Notes: generated by a model from the sequence alone, not told the origin. A stretch of DNA of 64,000 nt from Actinomyces sp. HMSC035G02 (GCA_001838165.1 KV835870.1:47646-111645); one strand, 5' to 3'; counted from the first letter of the stretch, positions 43,558-52,613 are shown. A program made the numbers and translations.

Positions 43558-44922
43558 ATGTTGCTCTTCAACGCAGTCGTGCTCTCCGTGCTCGTTATGC
43601 TGATCCTCAGCGTCGCACGCGTGCACGTCGTCATCTCTCTCTTCGTGGCCTCCCTCGTCGGCGGCCTGGTCGCCGGCATGGGCATGTCCGCCACGATGGT
43701 TGCCTTCCAGGACGGCCTCGCCGGCGGCGCGAAGATCGCCCTGTCCTACGCCCTACTCGGCGCGTTCGCGATGTCGGTCGCCCACTCGGGTCTGCCGCGT
43801 CTGCTGGCGAACTGGATCATCAAGAAGCTGCGTAATGCCGACGAGTCGAACTCGGCGCGCGTGGCCCGCTCCGCCAAGTGGGGCATCATCGGCGGCGTCC
43901 TCGTCATGGGCGTGATGAGCCAGAACCTCATCCCGATTCACATCGCGTTCATTCCGCTGCTGGTGCCCCCGCTCATCGGCGTCATGAACGAACTCAAGAT
44001 GGACCGCCGCCTGATCGCCTGTGCGATCACCTTCGGCATCGTCACCACCTACATGTTCGTGCCGATCGGCTTCGGCCGTATCTTCCTGCACGACATCCTC
44101 TACAAGAACATTGAGGACGCTGGCCTGCCGGTTGAAGGCATCGTCAACCCGATGGCCGCCATGGCGATCCCCGCAGCCTCTATGGCCGTGGGCTGTGCAA
44201 TCGCACTGCTCGTCTCCTACCGCAAGCCGCGCGAGTACGAGCAGCGCGAGACCTCGTTCAGCTCCGACAGCGACAAGCCCGTCGAGATGAAGAAGGTCTG
44301 GGCCGCGGTAGCTGCCCTCGTCGCCTGCTTCGTCATCCAGGCCGTCATGACCAAGATGGATTCCGAGGCCGACCCGCTGCTCGTGGGTTCCCTGGTGGGC
44401 CTGTGCATGATGCTTGCGATGCGCGTCGTTCCGTGGCAGCAGGCCGACGACGTGTTCAGCGGCGGCATGAAGATGATGAGCCTCATCGGCCTCATTATGA
44501 TCACCGCACAGGGCTACGCCTCGGTCCTCAAGGCCTCCGGCCAGATCGAGCCCCTCGTCCAGCAGACCTCCGCGATGTTCAACGGCTCGAAGGCACTGGC
44601 CGCCATGATCATGCTCGTGGTCGGCCTGATCATCACGATGGGTATCGGCTCGTCCTTCTCGACACTGCCGATTATTTCCGCGATCTACGTGCCTCTGTGC
44701 GTGGCGCTCGGCTTCTCCCCCATCGCGACCGTGTCGATCATCGGCACGGCAGGCGCGCTCGGCGACGCCGGCTCACCCGCATCCGACTCGACGCTCGGCC
44801 CGACATCCGGTCTGAATATCGACGGTCAGCACGACCACATGCGAGACACGGTCATCCCCGAGTTCATCCACTACAACATTCCGCTGTTGATCGGTGGTTG
44901 GATCGCGGCGATGGTCCTCTGA
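43558..44922 (+). CDS. Na+/H+ antiporter family transporter (NhaC-like, YuiF type)
   Basis: A 454-residue integral membrane protein with about 10-12 hydrophobic segments, beginning MLLFNAVVLSVLVMLILSVA. The pairs GGLVAGMGMSATMVAFQDGL and MGIGSSFSTLPIISAIYVPL and the late GTAGALGDAGSPASDSTLGP are typical of the Na+/H+ antiporter family that includes YuiF-like proteins, some of which carry amino acids such as histidine. Substrate and coupling ion are inferred. The ATG at 43558 follows AGGAA. It could be co-transcribed with proC (72 bp gap), which would fit an amino-acid role. Confidence 0.85.
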   Translation: MLLFNAVVLSVLVMLILSVARVHVVISLFVASLVGGLVAGMGMSATMVAFQDGLAGGAKIALSYALLGAFAMSVAHSGLPRLLANWIIKKLRNADESNSARVARSAKWGIIGGVLVMGVMSQNLIPIHIAFIPLLVPPLIGVMNELKMDRRLIACAITFGIVTTYMFVPIGFGRIFLHDILYKNIEDAGLPVEGIVNPMAAMAIPAASMAVGCAIALLVSYRKPREYEQRETSFSSDSDKPVEMKKVWAAVAALVACFVIQAVMTKMDSEADPLLVGSLVGLCMMLAMRVVPWQQADDVFSGGMKMMSLIGLIMITAQGYASVLKASGQIEPLVQQTSAMFNGSKALAAMIMLVVGLIITMGIGSSFSTLPIISAIYVPLCVALGFSPIATVSIIGTAGALGDAGSPASDSTLGPTSGLNIDGQHDHMRDTVIPEFIHYNIPLLIGGWIAAMVL

Positions 44923-44939
44923 TTCCATCGTTCTTCTCT

Positions 44940-44989
44940 ACGAGGCCGGGGCTGGGTTGCACGTTCACGCAACCTGGCCCCGGCCTCGT
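44940..44989. terminator. Perfect bidirectional terminator made of two inverted 13-mers
   Basis: ACGAGGCCGGGGC (44940-44952) and its exact complement (44977-44989) enclose a second stem GGTTGC/GCAACC, giving a nearly unbroken hairpin between the convergent antiporter and M20 peptidase genes. TTAT follows on the plus strand. The right arm touches the stop codon of the peptidase gene. Confidence 0.85.
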
Positions 44990-46341
44990 TATGCGCCCAG
45001 GTAGGCGGTCACGACCTCGTGGAGGACCTCAGCGGTCGCACGCACGTCCACCAGGGCGATGTGTTCGTCGTGTGCGTGCAGCTGTGAGTACACATGCCCC
45101 AGGCTCGCACCGCTATCCACGGCCCCGAAGCCGTACCCGATACCGCCAAGCCTGCGGGCCACGCGCAGGTCGGATCCGCCGGGGAAGAGGACGGGCACGA
45201 CGCGCGCGCCCGGGTAGCGCTTTGTCAGCGCCGCTTCGATGGCCCGGTACAGGTCGGTGTCGATCGACGAGGCCGTGGCTGCCTCGCACAGGAGGCGCTC
45301 GATAGTCACGTGCTCGGCGAGGTCGCCGAGGGCCGCCGCAATGGCGGCGTCCACGTCATCGTCGTCGACGCCGGGCAGCGTGCGGATGTCGAGCTCGAGG
45401 GTGGCGTGGGAGGGCATGACGTTGATGGGGCCGCCCGAGTGGGCGACCGTCTGGGCGACGGTCACGTGGGAGATCGCGTGGGCGAACGCCGCCAGGTCCT
45501 CGAACTCGGAGTAGTCGCCCTCGTAGGCGCCATGAATCAGGCTCGTTTCGGTCGTTTCGTCGAACTCGAAGGCGCGCACGAAGCCCGCCCAGACCTCGTC
45601 CGTAGCGGTGGGCCAGCGGGCGGCGGACAGCGCCGCGCTCACCTGGGCGAGTCGCTCGACGGCGCTCGTGCGGCCCAGCGGAACCGAGCCGTGGCCGGCG
45701 TCGCCCCGAATGTGCAGGCGGCGCTGGGCGGCGCCTTTTTCGCCGACGACCACGACGACGCTATCGCCTCCGCGGCGCCCGCGAATGTGCGCTCCTCCCA
45801 TTTCGGACAGGGCAGCGTCCCACGGGAGGGCGTCCGCCCTGTGCTCGCCGATCCACGGGACGCCGAGCCCTCCTCGGGCTTCCTCGTCTGCGGCGGCCAC
45901 GAACACTAGGGAACGCGCGGGCGGATTGCCTTCCTGGGCGCGGCGGGCGACCTCGCGGGTCACGACGGCCATCGCGGCAGTCAGGTGGAGCATGTCGACG
46001 GTGCCGCGCCCCCACATGACGTCGTCCTCGATCTGCGCGCCGAAAGGATCGCGCGTCCATTTGGCCTCGTCGACGGGCACGACGTCCGTGTGCCCGAGGA
46101 GGGTCAGCGGAGTGCCGGCGCTGCCGGGATCCGATCCCTCGACCGTGACCACGAGGGAAGTGCGACCCGGGTGCGGGGTGATGCGTTCGATGGATACGGG
46201 CAGGTCCGCGAAGAACTCCTCGAGGAGGTCGGCGGCGCGTTCTTCCCCGCCCGAGTCGGCGGTCAGGTCATTGACGCAGCCCAGGCGCACCAGGCGCCCC
46301 AACAGGTCGACGGTCTGTTCGCCCAGCGATTGCGCGCTCAT
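44989..46341 (-). CDS. M20 family metallopeptidase / amidohydrolase
   Basis: A cytoplasmic di-zinc hydrolase of 450 residues, related to ArgE/DapE and carboxypeptidase G2. Zinc-site motifs are LLGHTDVVPVD (His, Asp), MWGRGTVDM (bridging Asp), AADEEARGG (catalytic and ligand Glu pair) and a late histidine in GHVYSQLHAHDEH. The dimerisation domain lies between. The substrate is probably a peptide or N-acyl amino acid; many actinobacterial homologues are annotated only as M20/M25/M40. The start is the ATG 46339-46341, four to five bases after GGGGAG. The 223-bp gap to valS is a divergent promoter region. Confidence 0.9.
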   Translation of the reverse strand: MSAQSLGEQTVDLLGRLVRLGCVNDLTADSGGEERAADLLEEFFADLPVSIERITPHPGRTSLVVTVEGSDPGSAGTPLTLLGHTDVVPVDEAKWTRDPFGAQIEDDVMWGRGTVDMLHLTAAMAVVTREVARRAQEGNPPARSLVFVAAADEEARGGLGVPWIGEHRADALPWDAALSEMGGAHIRGRRGGDSVVVVVGEKGAAQRRLHIRGDAGHGSVPLGRTSAVERLAQVSAALSAARWPTATDEVWAGFVRAFEFDETTETSLIHGAYEGDYSEFEDLAAFAHAISHVTVAQTVAHSGGPINVMPSHATLELDIRTLPGVDDDDVDAAIAAALGDLAEHVTIERLLCEAATASSIDTDLYRAIEAALTKRYPGARVVPVLFPGGSDLRVARRLGGIGYGFGAVDSGASLGHVYSQLHAHDEHIALVDVRATAEVLHEVVTAYLGA

Positions 46342-46490
46342 GTTCTCCCCTTCCGCGCGGGGGCCTCGGCTCGGCTCCCCTGCCTGACACCACGGTATCC
46401 CCACGCGCTTACCTTCACCCAACCGCGCCACGAGGGGAGCTTTTGTAACGGCGCGTGTGAGCAACCCGCCGGGCGCCACGAGGCCCAGCA

Positions 46491-46521
46491 TTGGACCGAA
46501 ATGCCTGGAGAAACGTAGGCT
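46491..46521 (+). promoter_or_regulatory. Candidate promoter of valS
   Basis: TTGGAC (46491-46496) and TAGGCT (46516-46521) are 19 bp apart, somewhat long, about 44 bp before the valS start. No T-box leader is recognisable. Confidence 0.4.
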
Positions 46522-46564
46522 AGTGGGGCAAACAGTCCACGACTCGGATGGAGACAACTCAATT

Positions 46565-49276
46565 ATGGCCATGAACACCCGTGCGCAGGCGCCTCGCGTG
46601 CCCGACCGCGCCGCCCCCGAAGGCCTCGAAGCCAAGTGGGGTGAGGCCTGGGAAAGCCAGGGCACCTACGCCTTTGACCGCAGCGCCACGCGCGAGCAGG
46701 TGTACTCGATCGACACTCCCCCGCCGACGGTATCCGGCTCCCTGCACATCGGCCATGTTTTCTCCTACACGCACACCGACGTCGTGGCCCGCTACCAGCG
46801 CATGATCGGCAAGTCCGTGTTCTACCCGATGGGTTGGGACGACAACGGTCTGCCCACCGAGCGCCGCGTGCAGAACTACTTCGGCGTGCGCGTCGACGCC
46901 ACGCTGCCCTACGACCCCGACTTCGAGCCCCCGCACGTGGGCGGCGACGGCAAGTCGATCAAGGCTCGCGACCAGAAGCCGATTTCCCGTAAGAACTTCG
47001 TGGAGCTGTGCGAGCGCCTCACCGTTGAAGATGAGGCTCAGTTCGAGGCGCTGTGGCGCTACCTGGGCCTGAGCGTGGACTGGAAGCAGAACTACCAGAC
47101 GATCGGCGCGCGTGCGCGCAAGGTCGCCCAGGCTGCGTTCCTGCGTAACCTGGCGCGCGGCGAGGCCTACCAGGCTGAGGCCCCGGGCCTGTGGGACGTC
47201 ACCTTCCAGACGGCGGTCGCACAGGCTGAGCTGGAGAGCCGCGAGTACCCGGGCTTCTACCACCGCCTGGCCTTCCACATCACCGACGCCGAGGCCGCCG
47301 CGAAGGCTGCCGCCGCCGGCGCGCCCGTCGAGGACGGCGTGGACGTGTGCATCGAGACGACGCGTCCCGAGCTGCTGGCCGCCTGCGTCGCCCTGATCGC
47401 TCACCCGGACGACGAGCGCTACAAGCCGCTGTTCGGCACGACGGTCGCCTCCCCCGTGTACGGCGTTGAGGTGCCGATCCTGCCCCACCCCGAGGCCGAG
47501 ATGGACAAGGGCGCGGGCATCGCCATGTGCTGTACCTTCGGCGACACGACAGACATCGACTGGTGGCGTGACCTGGAGCTGCCGCTGCGCGCGATCCTGC
47601 GCAAGGACGGCCGCATCATCACCGAGACCCCCGAGTGGATCACGACCGATGCGGGCCGCGCGGCTTTCGAGGAGATCACCGGCAAGACGACGTTCTCCGC
47701 GCGCGAGGCCGTGGTGGCCGCCCTGCGTGAGTCGGGCGAGCTGAAGGGCGAGCCGACCAAGACGATGCGTCAGACCAACTTCTTCGAGAAGGGCGACAAG
47801 CCCCTCGAGATCGTCACCTCGCGCCAGTGGTACATCCGTAACGGTGGCCGCGCGTGGACGAACCCGGCCTCGGGCAAGGATCTGAACGAGGAGCTCATCG
47901 GCCGCGGCCGCGAGCTGGAGTTCCACCCCGACTTCATGCGCGTGCGCTACGAGAACTGGGTGAAGGGCCTGAAGGGCGACTGGCTGGTCTCCCGTCAGCG
48001 CTTCTTCGGCGTGCCGTTCCCGCTGTGGTACCGCGTGGACGCGGACGGCCAGGTGAACTACGACGACATCATCACCCCCTCTGAGGCCTCGCTGCCGGTC
48101 GACCCGTCGACGGACGTGCCGGAGGGCTACACGGAGGATCAGCGCGGCGTGGCCGGCGGCTTCGTGGGCGAGCTGGACATCATGGACACGTGGGCGACGT
48201 CCTCGCTGTCCCCGCAGCTGGCCTGTGGCTGGCTCGATGACGAGGACCTGTTCGCTCGCACGTATCCGATGGATCTGCGCCCGCAGGGCCAGGACATCAT
48301 CCGTACGTGGCTGTTCTCCACCGTGGTGCGCGCGGACCTGGAGTTCGGCGCGCTGCCGTGGAAGCACGCGGGCCTGTCGGGCTGGATCCTGGATTCGGAC
48401 CACAAGAAGATGTCCAAGTCCAAGGGCAACGTCGTGACCCCCATGGGCATCCTGGAGAAGTACGGTTCGGATGCCGTGCGTTACTGGGCGGCGTCGGCTC
48501 GCCTGGGCCTGGATGCGGCGTTCGACGAGCAGCAGATGAAGATTGGTCGCCGCCTGGCGATCAAGGTGCTGAACGCGTCGAAGTTTGCGCTCACGATGGG
48601 TGGCGAGGGCGCGGCGATCGATCTGGATCCGGCGCTGGTGACGGTGCCGCTGGATCGTTCGGTGCTGGCGGCGCTCGCCTCCGTCATCGACGAGGCCTCG
48701 GCTGCCCTGGCGTCCTACGAGCACTCTCGTGCGCTGGAGGTCACGGAGTCGTTCTTCTGGACGTTCTGCGACGACTACCTGGAGCTGGTCAAGGAGCGCG
48801 CCTACAACCGTGATGGCGCGTGGGACGAGGCCTCGGCCGCGTCCGCCCGTGCGGCTCTGGCGATCGTCATCGACAACGTCGTGCGTCTGCTGGCCCCCTA
48901 CCTGCCGTACGTGACGGAAGAGGTGTGGAGCTGGTACCGCGAGGGCAGCGTGCACACCGCTGCGTGGCCGGTCGCGTCCGACCTGGCTGGCGTCGAGGGC
49001 GATCCCTCGGTGCTCGAGGCCGCGTCCTCTGCTCTGATCGCGCTGCGTCGCGTGAAGTCTGAGGCGAAGGTGTCGCCGCGTACGCCGTTCCTGGCGGTGA
49101 CGGTGCGCGCCCCGCAGGCTCAGGTGGAGGCTCTCGAGTCCGTGAAGGGCGACCTGGAGGCCGCATCCAAGGCCGTGGGCGCCCTCACCGTGGCTGCTTC
49201 CGACGACGCTGAGGCCACCGAGGCCGTTGTCGAGTCCTTCGAGCTGGGCGAGGCTCCTGCGAAGCGCAAGGGCTGA
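46565..49276 (+). CDS. valS: Valyl-tRNA synthetase, archaeal-type signatures
   Basis: A class I synthetase of 903 residues charging tRNA-Val. HIGH is at about 61 (PPPTVSGSLHIGHVFSYTHTD), KMSKS at about 615 (SDHKKMSKSKGNVVTP), and an editing domain lies between. The stretch GWDDNGLPTERRVQNYFG after HIGH resembles archaeal-type ValS rather than the usual bacterial form with GTDHAGIATQ, and there is no long C-terminal tRNA-binding coiled coil. The start ATG (46565) has GGAG 11 bases upstream; a second ATG two codons later is possible. A strong terminator follows. Confidence 0.95.
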   Translation: MAMNTRAQAPRVPDRAAPEGLEAKWGEAWESQGTYAFDRSATREQVYSIDTPPPTVSGSLHIGHVFSYTHTDVVARYQRMIGKSVFYPMGWDDNGLPTERRVQNYFGVRVDATLPYDPDFEPPHVGGDGKSIKARDQKPISRKNFVELCERLTVEDEAQFEALWRYLGLSVDWKQNYQTIGARARKVAQAAFLRNLARGEAYQAEAPGLWDVTFQTAVAQAELESREYPGFYHRLAFHITDAEAAAKAAAAGAPVEDGVDVCIETTRPELLAACVALIAHPDDERYKPLFGTTVASPVYGVEVPILPHPEAEMDKGAGIAMCCTFGDTTDIDWWRDLELPLRAILRKDGRIITETPEWITTDAGRAAFEEITGKTTFSAREAVVAALRESGELKGEPTKTMRQTNFFEKGDKPLEIVTSRQWYIRNGGRAWTNPASGKDLNEELIGRGRELEFHPDFMRVRYENWVKGLKGDWLVSRQRFFGVPFPLWYRVDADGQVNYDDIITPSEASLPVDPSTDVPEGYTEDQRGVAGGFVGELDIMDTWATSSLSPQLACGWLDDEDLFARTYPMDLRPQGQDIIRTWLFSTVVRADLEFGALPWKHAGLSGWILDSDHKKMSKSKGNVVTPMGILEKYGSDAVRYWAASARLGLDAAFDEQQMKIGRRLAIKVLNASKFALTMGGEGAAIDLDPALVTVPLDRSVLAALASVIDEASAALASYEHSRALEVTESFFWTFCDDYLELVKERAYNRDGAWDEASAASARAALAIVIDNVVRLLAPYLPYVTEEVWSWYREGSVHTAAWPVASDLAGVEGDPSVLEAASSALIALRRVKSEAKVSPRTPFLAVTVRAPQAQVEALESVKGDLEAASKAVGALTVAASDDAEATEAVVESFELGEAPAKRKG

Positions 49277-49277
49277 T

Positions 49278-49448
49278 CGTTAGGCTGCTGGGGGGCCGCC
49301 CGTGGAACACCACGGGCGGCCCCCCTTATGCATACCTATTTCGCAACCGCACCGCGCGACGCAGAGACTGAGACTCACCACACTTATTCTTGTACTTGTC
49401 AGACAAGTGCATAACGCAAACAGACGAGCTCTTCCGCCGTTAGGCTGC
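49278..49448 (+). repeat. 11-bp direct repeat flanking the valS terminator
   Basis: CGTTAGGCTGC occurs at 49278-49288, just after the valS stop, and again at 49438-49448, 32 bp before the RloC-like gene. The two copies are 160 bp apart in the same orientation and bracket the terminator and an A+T-richer spacer. They may be a trace of the event that brought in the neighbouring gene, or chance. Confidence 0.45.
49290..49324 (+). terminator. Terminator of valS
   Basis: A perfect stem whose core GGGCCGCCCGTGG / CCACGGGCGGCCC closes on AACA, followed by CCTTATGC. The same 13-bp arms recur in the hairpin at 51853 on the other side of the RloC-like gene. Confidence 0.88.
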
Positions 49449-49479
49449 AACTGTCAAGACACAACCCAAAGGAGGGCAC

Positions 49480-51828
49480 ATGATCACCGAAGTAGACCTC
49501 AGCGGAACCCCATGCTTCGCGCCGGGAGCCACGCTCAAAGACCTGAAGAAAGTGAACTTCATTTTTGGCCCTAACGGCACCGGCAAGACATCCATAACGC
49601 GAATACTGGGCGAAGGACTTGACGACGCCAGGATCGAACATAACGAAGGCGACTCCTCAAACAGAGAGATTCTCATCCTTAATTCTAAGTACATCGAAGA
49701 GACATTTAAGGAGACCGAAGACGGGATCTTCTTTCTTGGAAAAGCGAGCATAGCGAATCAAAATGACATTGAAGAGCACAAAAGAAACAAGGACCGGCTC
49801 ACGGATTCAATTCAGTCCTTGCAGTCAGATAAAGAAGAGCTCGATAAAAAACAGTCAAATGCAGAACTTGAGCTCCTGAACTCCGTGTGGGACACCAAAA
49901 AACTAGTGCCTGATCAACTCTCGTCATGCCTGGACGGATTCAACAAGAGCAAACAGAAGCTACTCGGAAAAGTAAGAGAATACCGACAGAATCCCCCCAT
50001 GCCCGAAGGTACACTACCTACCACACTCGACGAGCTAGCCCAACAAGAAAAGGGACTCCTCACAACTACCCTCGAAACAGTTCCACAGATAAGTCCCATC
50101 CCACAGTTTCCTCGACAGCTCAAGGACCTCCCCGATTTACTCCGCACCCCACTGATACCAGCAGCAGATTCTCCTCTATCAGATCTCATTTCACAAATTC
50201 AACATTCTGACTGGGTCCGCGAGGGTAAACACATCATGGAGACCCATCAGGACGCGCTCGGTGATCGCTGCCCTTTCTGTCAGCAGCAGACGCCGCAAGA
50301 TTTCAGCGAGAATCTTGCTAAGCTCTGGGACCGATCATATGACGACGCCGTTGCTCAACTTCGCTCATGCCTTACATATCTAGAGTCATCACTAGAGCAG
50401 CTGTCCAGTTTCAAGGGCGAGATTGGCAAACATCAGCTCGAAGACGTCGCAGAATATTCACGGAATACGCAGCTTGACGCAATAGAGAAGGCACTCTCCA
50501 CATCACACACACTCCTCGAAAAGAAACTGGACAAGCAATCGCAGAGCTTCAACGCGCCAGAAGAATGGGACATCGATAGCTTCAACAGCACACTTCGCCA
50601 GCTGGGCGAACAAGTAAATGCGCTCATCGGCGAGCACAACGAAAAGGTGAATGATCAGGACAACCTGCAGAAAGAGTTTCGCAATAAGTTCTGGATCGTC
50701 TTTTCCCACCACACATGCAACACACCCTTCACAGACTACGAGTCGACCGTCGAAGGGAATGATGGCACGATGGCGAAGATAACCACGATCACGGGCCAGA
50801 TCAACGAAAAGACTGCGGAGCGACAGAGAGTTACTGAGCTCATCAATGCGGCGGAGCGGAGCCGCGGGGACATCCATCCCGCCATCAAACTCATTAATCG
50901 AGCACTGTCCGGAATTGGAATGACCAGCTTTGAGCTCGGAGCCTCAACGGATGATTTCATCGCAGGACACCTGCCCGATGCCACTAAACGCGACGGCTAT
51001 ATTCTCCTTCGAACAAACGAGAATGGAGAAAAGGAGCAAACAGATGTGTCGACACTTTCTGACGGTGAACGCAACCTAATTTGTTTTCTCTACTTCTTCC
51101 ACCAGTTCCACAAGGACACAGCTCATACGGGCAAAAAATTTACTGTCGTGATCGACGATCCAATCAACGCCATGGACGGACTCAGCAGCTTCATCACATC
51201 AGGTTTCATTAGAGAATTAATCCGATCGATTCTGCAGTTCAATAAGACACCCGAACACAAATTTGTCGATCAGCTAATTCTTTTAACCCATAGCACACGT
51301 TTCCACATCGAGACATCATACGAGCTCCCAACACAAGGTAAAAGAGCCAAACAGTGCGCGTTTTACGAAATTAGACGGACGCGTCCTGGGACAGATCCAC
51401 GTGCACGTATCAAGTCCACCATCAGTGAGCCAACTCAGACGACAAGCATTGAGAATGAATACAGTCAACTATGGAAACAAATCCGAAACACTCACGACAG
51501 TCTCACAGATACATCAAATACCGACCATTTAGAGACACTGTCCATCGGCAATACAATGAGACGGATCATAGAAACGTACTTCATTCACCTTGGTAGTAAT
51601 GCTACCATTACTGAACTGGGCCGCTCTTCCGATCCTGCAACGCGTGCTCTCATGGCTTTCTGCAACAACAATTCTCACGATGCGCTTGACATGAATCTAC
51701 ACACGATCTGCAGCATTCCCCTTGATCAACTATTCACTGCTTTTAGAGGCATTTTCATCTCCAACGATGCCGAAGATCATTATCGTATGATGATGAGAAC
51801 TGACAAACAAGAGGAAGGTATGAGTTAG
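49480..51828 (+). CDS. RloC/PrrC-like AAA_13 ATPase, candidate anticodon nuclease (phage defence)
   Basis: A 782-residue ABC-type ATPase: Walker A GPNGTGKT at 30-37, a long coiled-coil middle interrupted by C264-P-F-C267 (a zinc-hook-like CXXC), signature LSDGE at 526-530 and Walker B FTVVIDDP (D559-D560). The C-terminal domain has R694-X3-E698 and H733 (in MRRIIETYF and NNNSHD), spaced much like the Arg-Glu-His triad of the PrrC and RloC anticodon nucleases. RloC proteins cut tRNA during phage infection or DNA damage. Function is inferred. The gene is A+T-richer than its neighbours, uses rare codons such as AGA and ATA, has a strong AAAGGAGG site and lies alone between twin terminators, all suggesting transfer. 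No restriction-modification genes are beside it. Confidence 0.8.
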   Translation: MITEVDLSGTPCFAPGATLKDLKKVNFIFGPNGTGKTSITRILGEGLDDARIEHNEGDSSNREILILNSKYIEETFKETEDGIFFLGKASIANQNDIEEHKRNKDRLTDSIQSLQSDKEELDKKQSNAELELLNSVWDTKKLVPDQLSSCLDGFNKSKQKLLGKVREYRQNPPMPEGTLPTTLDELAQQEKGLLTTTLETVPQISPIPQFPRQLKDLPDLLRTPLIPAADSPLSDLISQIQHSDWVREGKHIMETHQDALGDRCPFCQQQTPQDFSENLAKLWDRSYDDAVAQLRSCLTYLESSLEQLSSFKGEIGKHQLEDVAEYSRNTQLDAIEKALSTSHTLLEKKLDKQSQSFNAPEEWDIDSFNSTLRQLGEQVNALIGEHNEKVNDQDNLQKEFRNKFWIVFSHHTCNTPFTDYESTVEGNDGTMAKITTITGQINEKTAERQRVTELINAAERSRGDIHPAIKLINRALSGIGMTSFELGASTDDFIAGHLPDATKRDGYILLRTNENGEKEQTDVSTLSDGERNLICFLYFFHQFHKDTAHTGKKFTVVIDDPINAMDGLSSFITSGFIRELIRSILQFNKTPEHKFVDQLILLTHSTRFHIETSYELPTQGKRAKQCAFYEIRRTRPGTDPRARIKSTISEPTQTTSIENEYSQLWKQIRNTHDSLTDTSNTDHLETLSIGNTMRRIIETYFIHLGSNATITELGRSSDPATRALMAFCNNNSHDALDMNLHTICSIPLDQLFTAFRGIFISNDAEDHYRMMMRTDKQEEGMS

Positions 51829-51852
51829 TTCGCGTGTTCGCCTCCTTTCATT

Positions 51853-51885
51853 GGGCCGCCCGTGGGAAACCACGGGCGGCCCCCT
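51853..51885 (+). terminator. Terminator after the RloC-like gene
   Basis: GGGCCGCCCGTGG, loop GAAA, CCACGGGCGGCCC, followed by CCTTTCG. The 13-bp arms equal those of the valS terminator at 49293-49322; only loop and edges differ. Confidence 0.88.
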
Positions 51886-51965
51886 TTCGCACATCAGGTG
51901 GTGGTGCAGCGCCGAATATCAAGGCTTCAATCACCACGCGTGCCGCAGATGTGCATGGGCCTTGT

Positions 51966-51971
51966 TAGGGT
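51966..51971 (+). promoter_or_regulatory. Probable -10 of a leaderless promoter for the DUF1801-like gene
   Basis: TAGGGT is followed by six bases and the ATG at 51978. No Shine-Dalgarno is present. Confidence 0.45.
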
Positions 51972-51977
51972 CTAGCC

Positions 51978-52613
51978 ATGGCAATCAAGACGCTCGACGA
52001 GTACCTCGAGACCATCCCCGACGACGACAATCGGGCGCGGATGGTGGAGGTGCTGGTGTGGGTCGGGCTCACCTATCCGGAGCTGGAGCTGCGCATCGCC
52101 TGGAACCAGCCGATGTTCACCCACCACGGCACGTACATCATCGGATTCTCGGCCACGTCCAAGCACATGGCGATAGCCCCCGAGCGCGCCACCATGATCC
52201 GCTTCGAGCCGGTCATGCGTGAGCGCGGCACGGACTTCGGCACAATGATCGCCCGCCAGCTCTGGACCAAGCCCTTCGACTACGAGCTCCTTGACGCCTT
52301 CATCCAGTACCAACTTGCCGAGAAGCAGGACATCACCTCATTCTGGCGTCCCAAGGAGCACGAACTCGCAGCGGCCGAGGCCGCCGCATCTGGCGCGCGG
52401 CCACCTATCGTTCGCGAGTACACCGAGGACGACGAGGAATGGCTCCGTACCACTGTCCTGCCCGCGCTCGAGCACTACCTCGCACATCCAGAAAGCGCGC
52501 ACACTCTCGAAGAATTCGATTCTCTCATCAAGCAAACTGTTCACGATTACGAGGAACACCCGGACGAGGTCTCCACGCTCGACGAGGTGAAAGCCGAGCT
52601 CGGCCTGGACTAG
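51978..52613 (+). CDS. DUF1801/YdhG-like protein (frataxin-like fold)
   Basis: A 211-residue soluble protein. The N-terminal 110 residues match the DUF1801/YdhG group sometimes called iron chaperones: TLDEYLETIPDDDNRARMVE, ELRIAWNQPMFTHHGTYIIG and FSATSKHMAIAPERATM. The remaining residues are acidic and helical with no clear family (EYTEDDEEWLRTTV and SLIKQTVHDYEEHPDE). Whether it binds iron is untested. It has an independent, apparently leaderless promoter. Confidence 0.82.
   Translation: MAIKTLDEYLETIPDDDNRARMVEVLVWVGLTYPELELRIAWNQPMFTHHGTYIIGFSATSKHMAIAPERATMIRFEPVMRERGTDFGTMIARQLWTKPFDYELLDAFIQYQLAEKQDITSFWRPKEHELAAAEAAASGARPPIVREYTEDDEEWLRTTVLPALEHYLAHPESAHTLEEFDSLIKQTVHDYEEHPDEVSTLDEVKAELGLD

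Noticed and set aside
46342-46564. A T-box riboswitch before valS
   Set aside because: I found neither a specifier loop nor the conserved T-box antiterminator bulge.
46559-48955. A 798-residue minus-strand open frame opposite valS
   Set aside because: Shadow of valS, with no recognisable motif.
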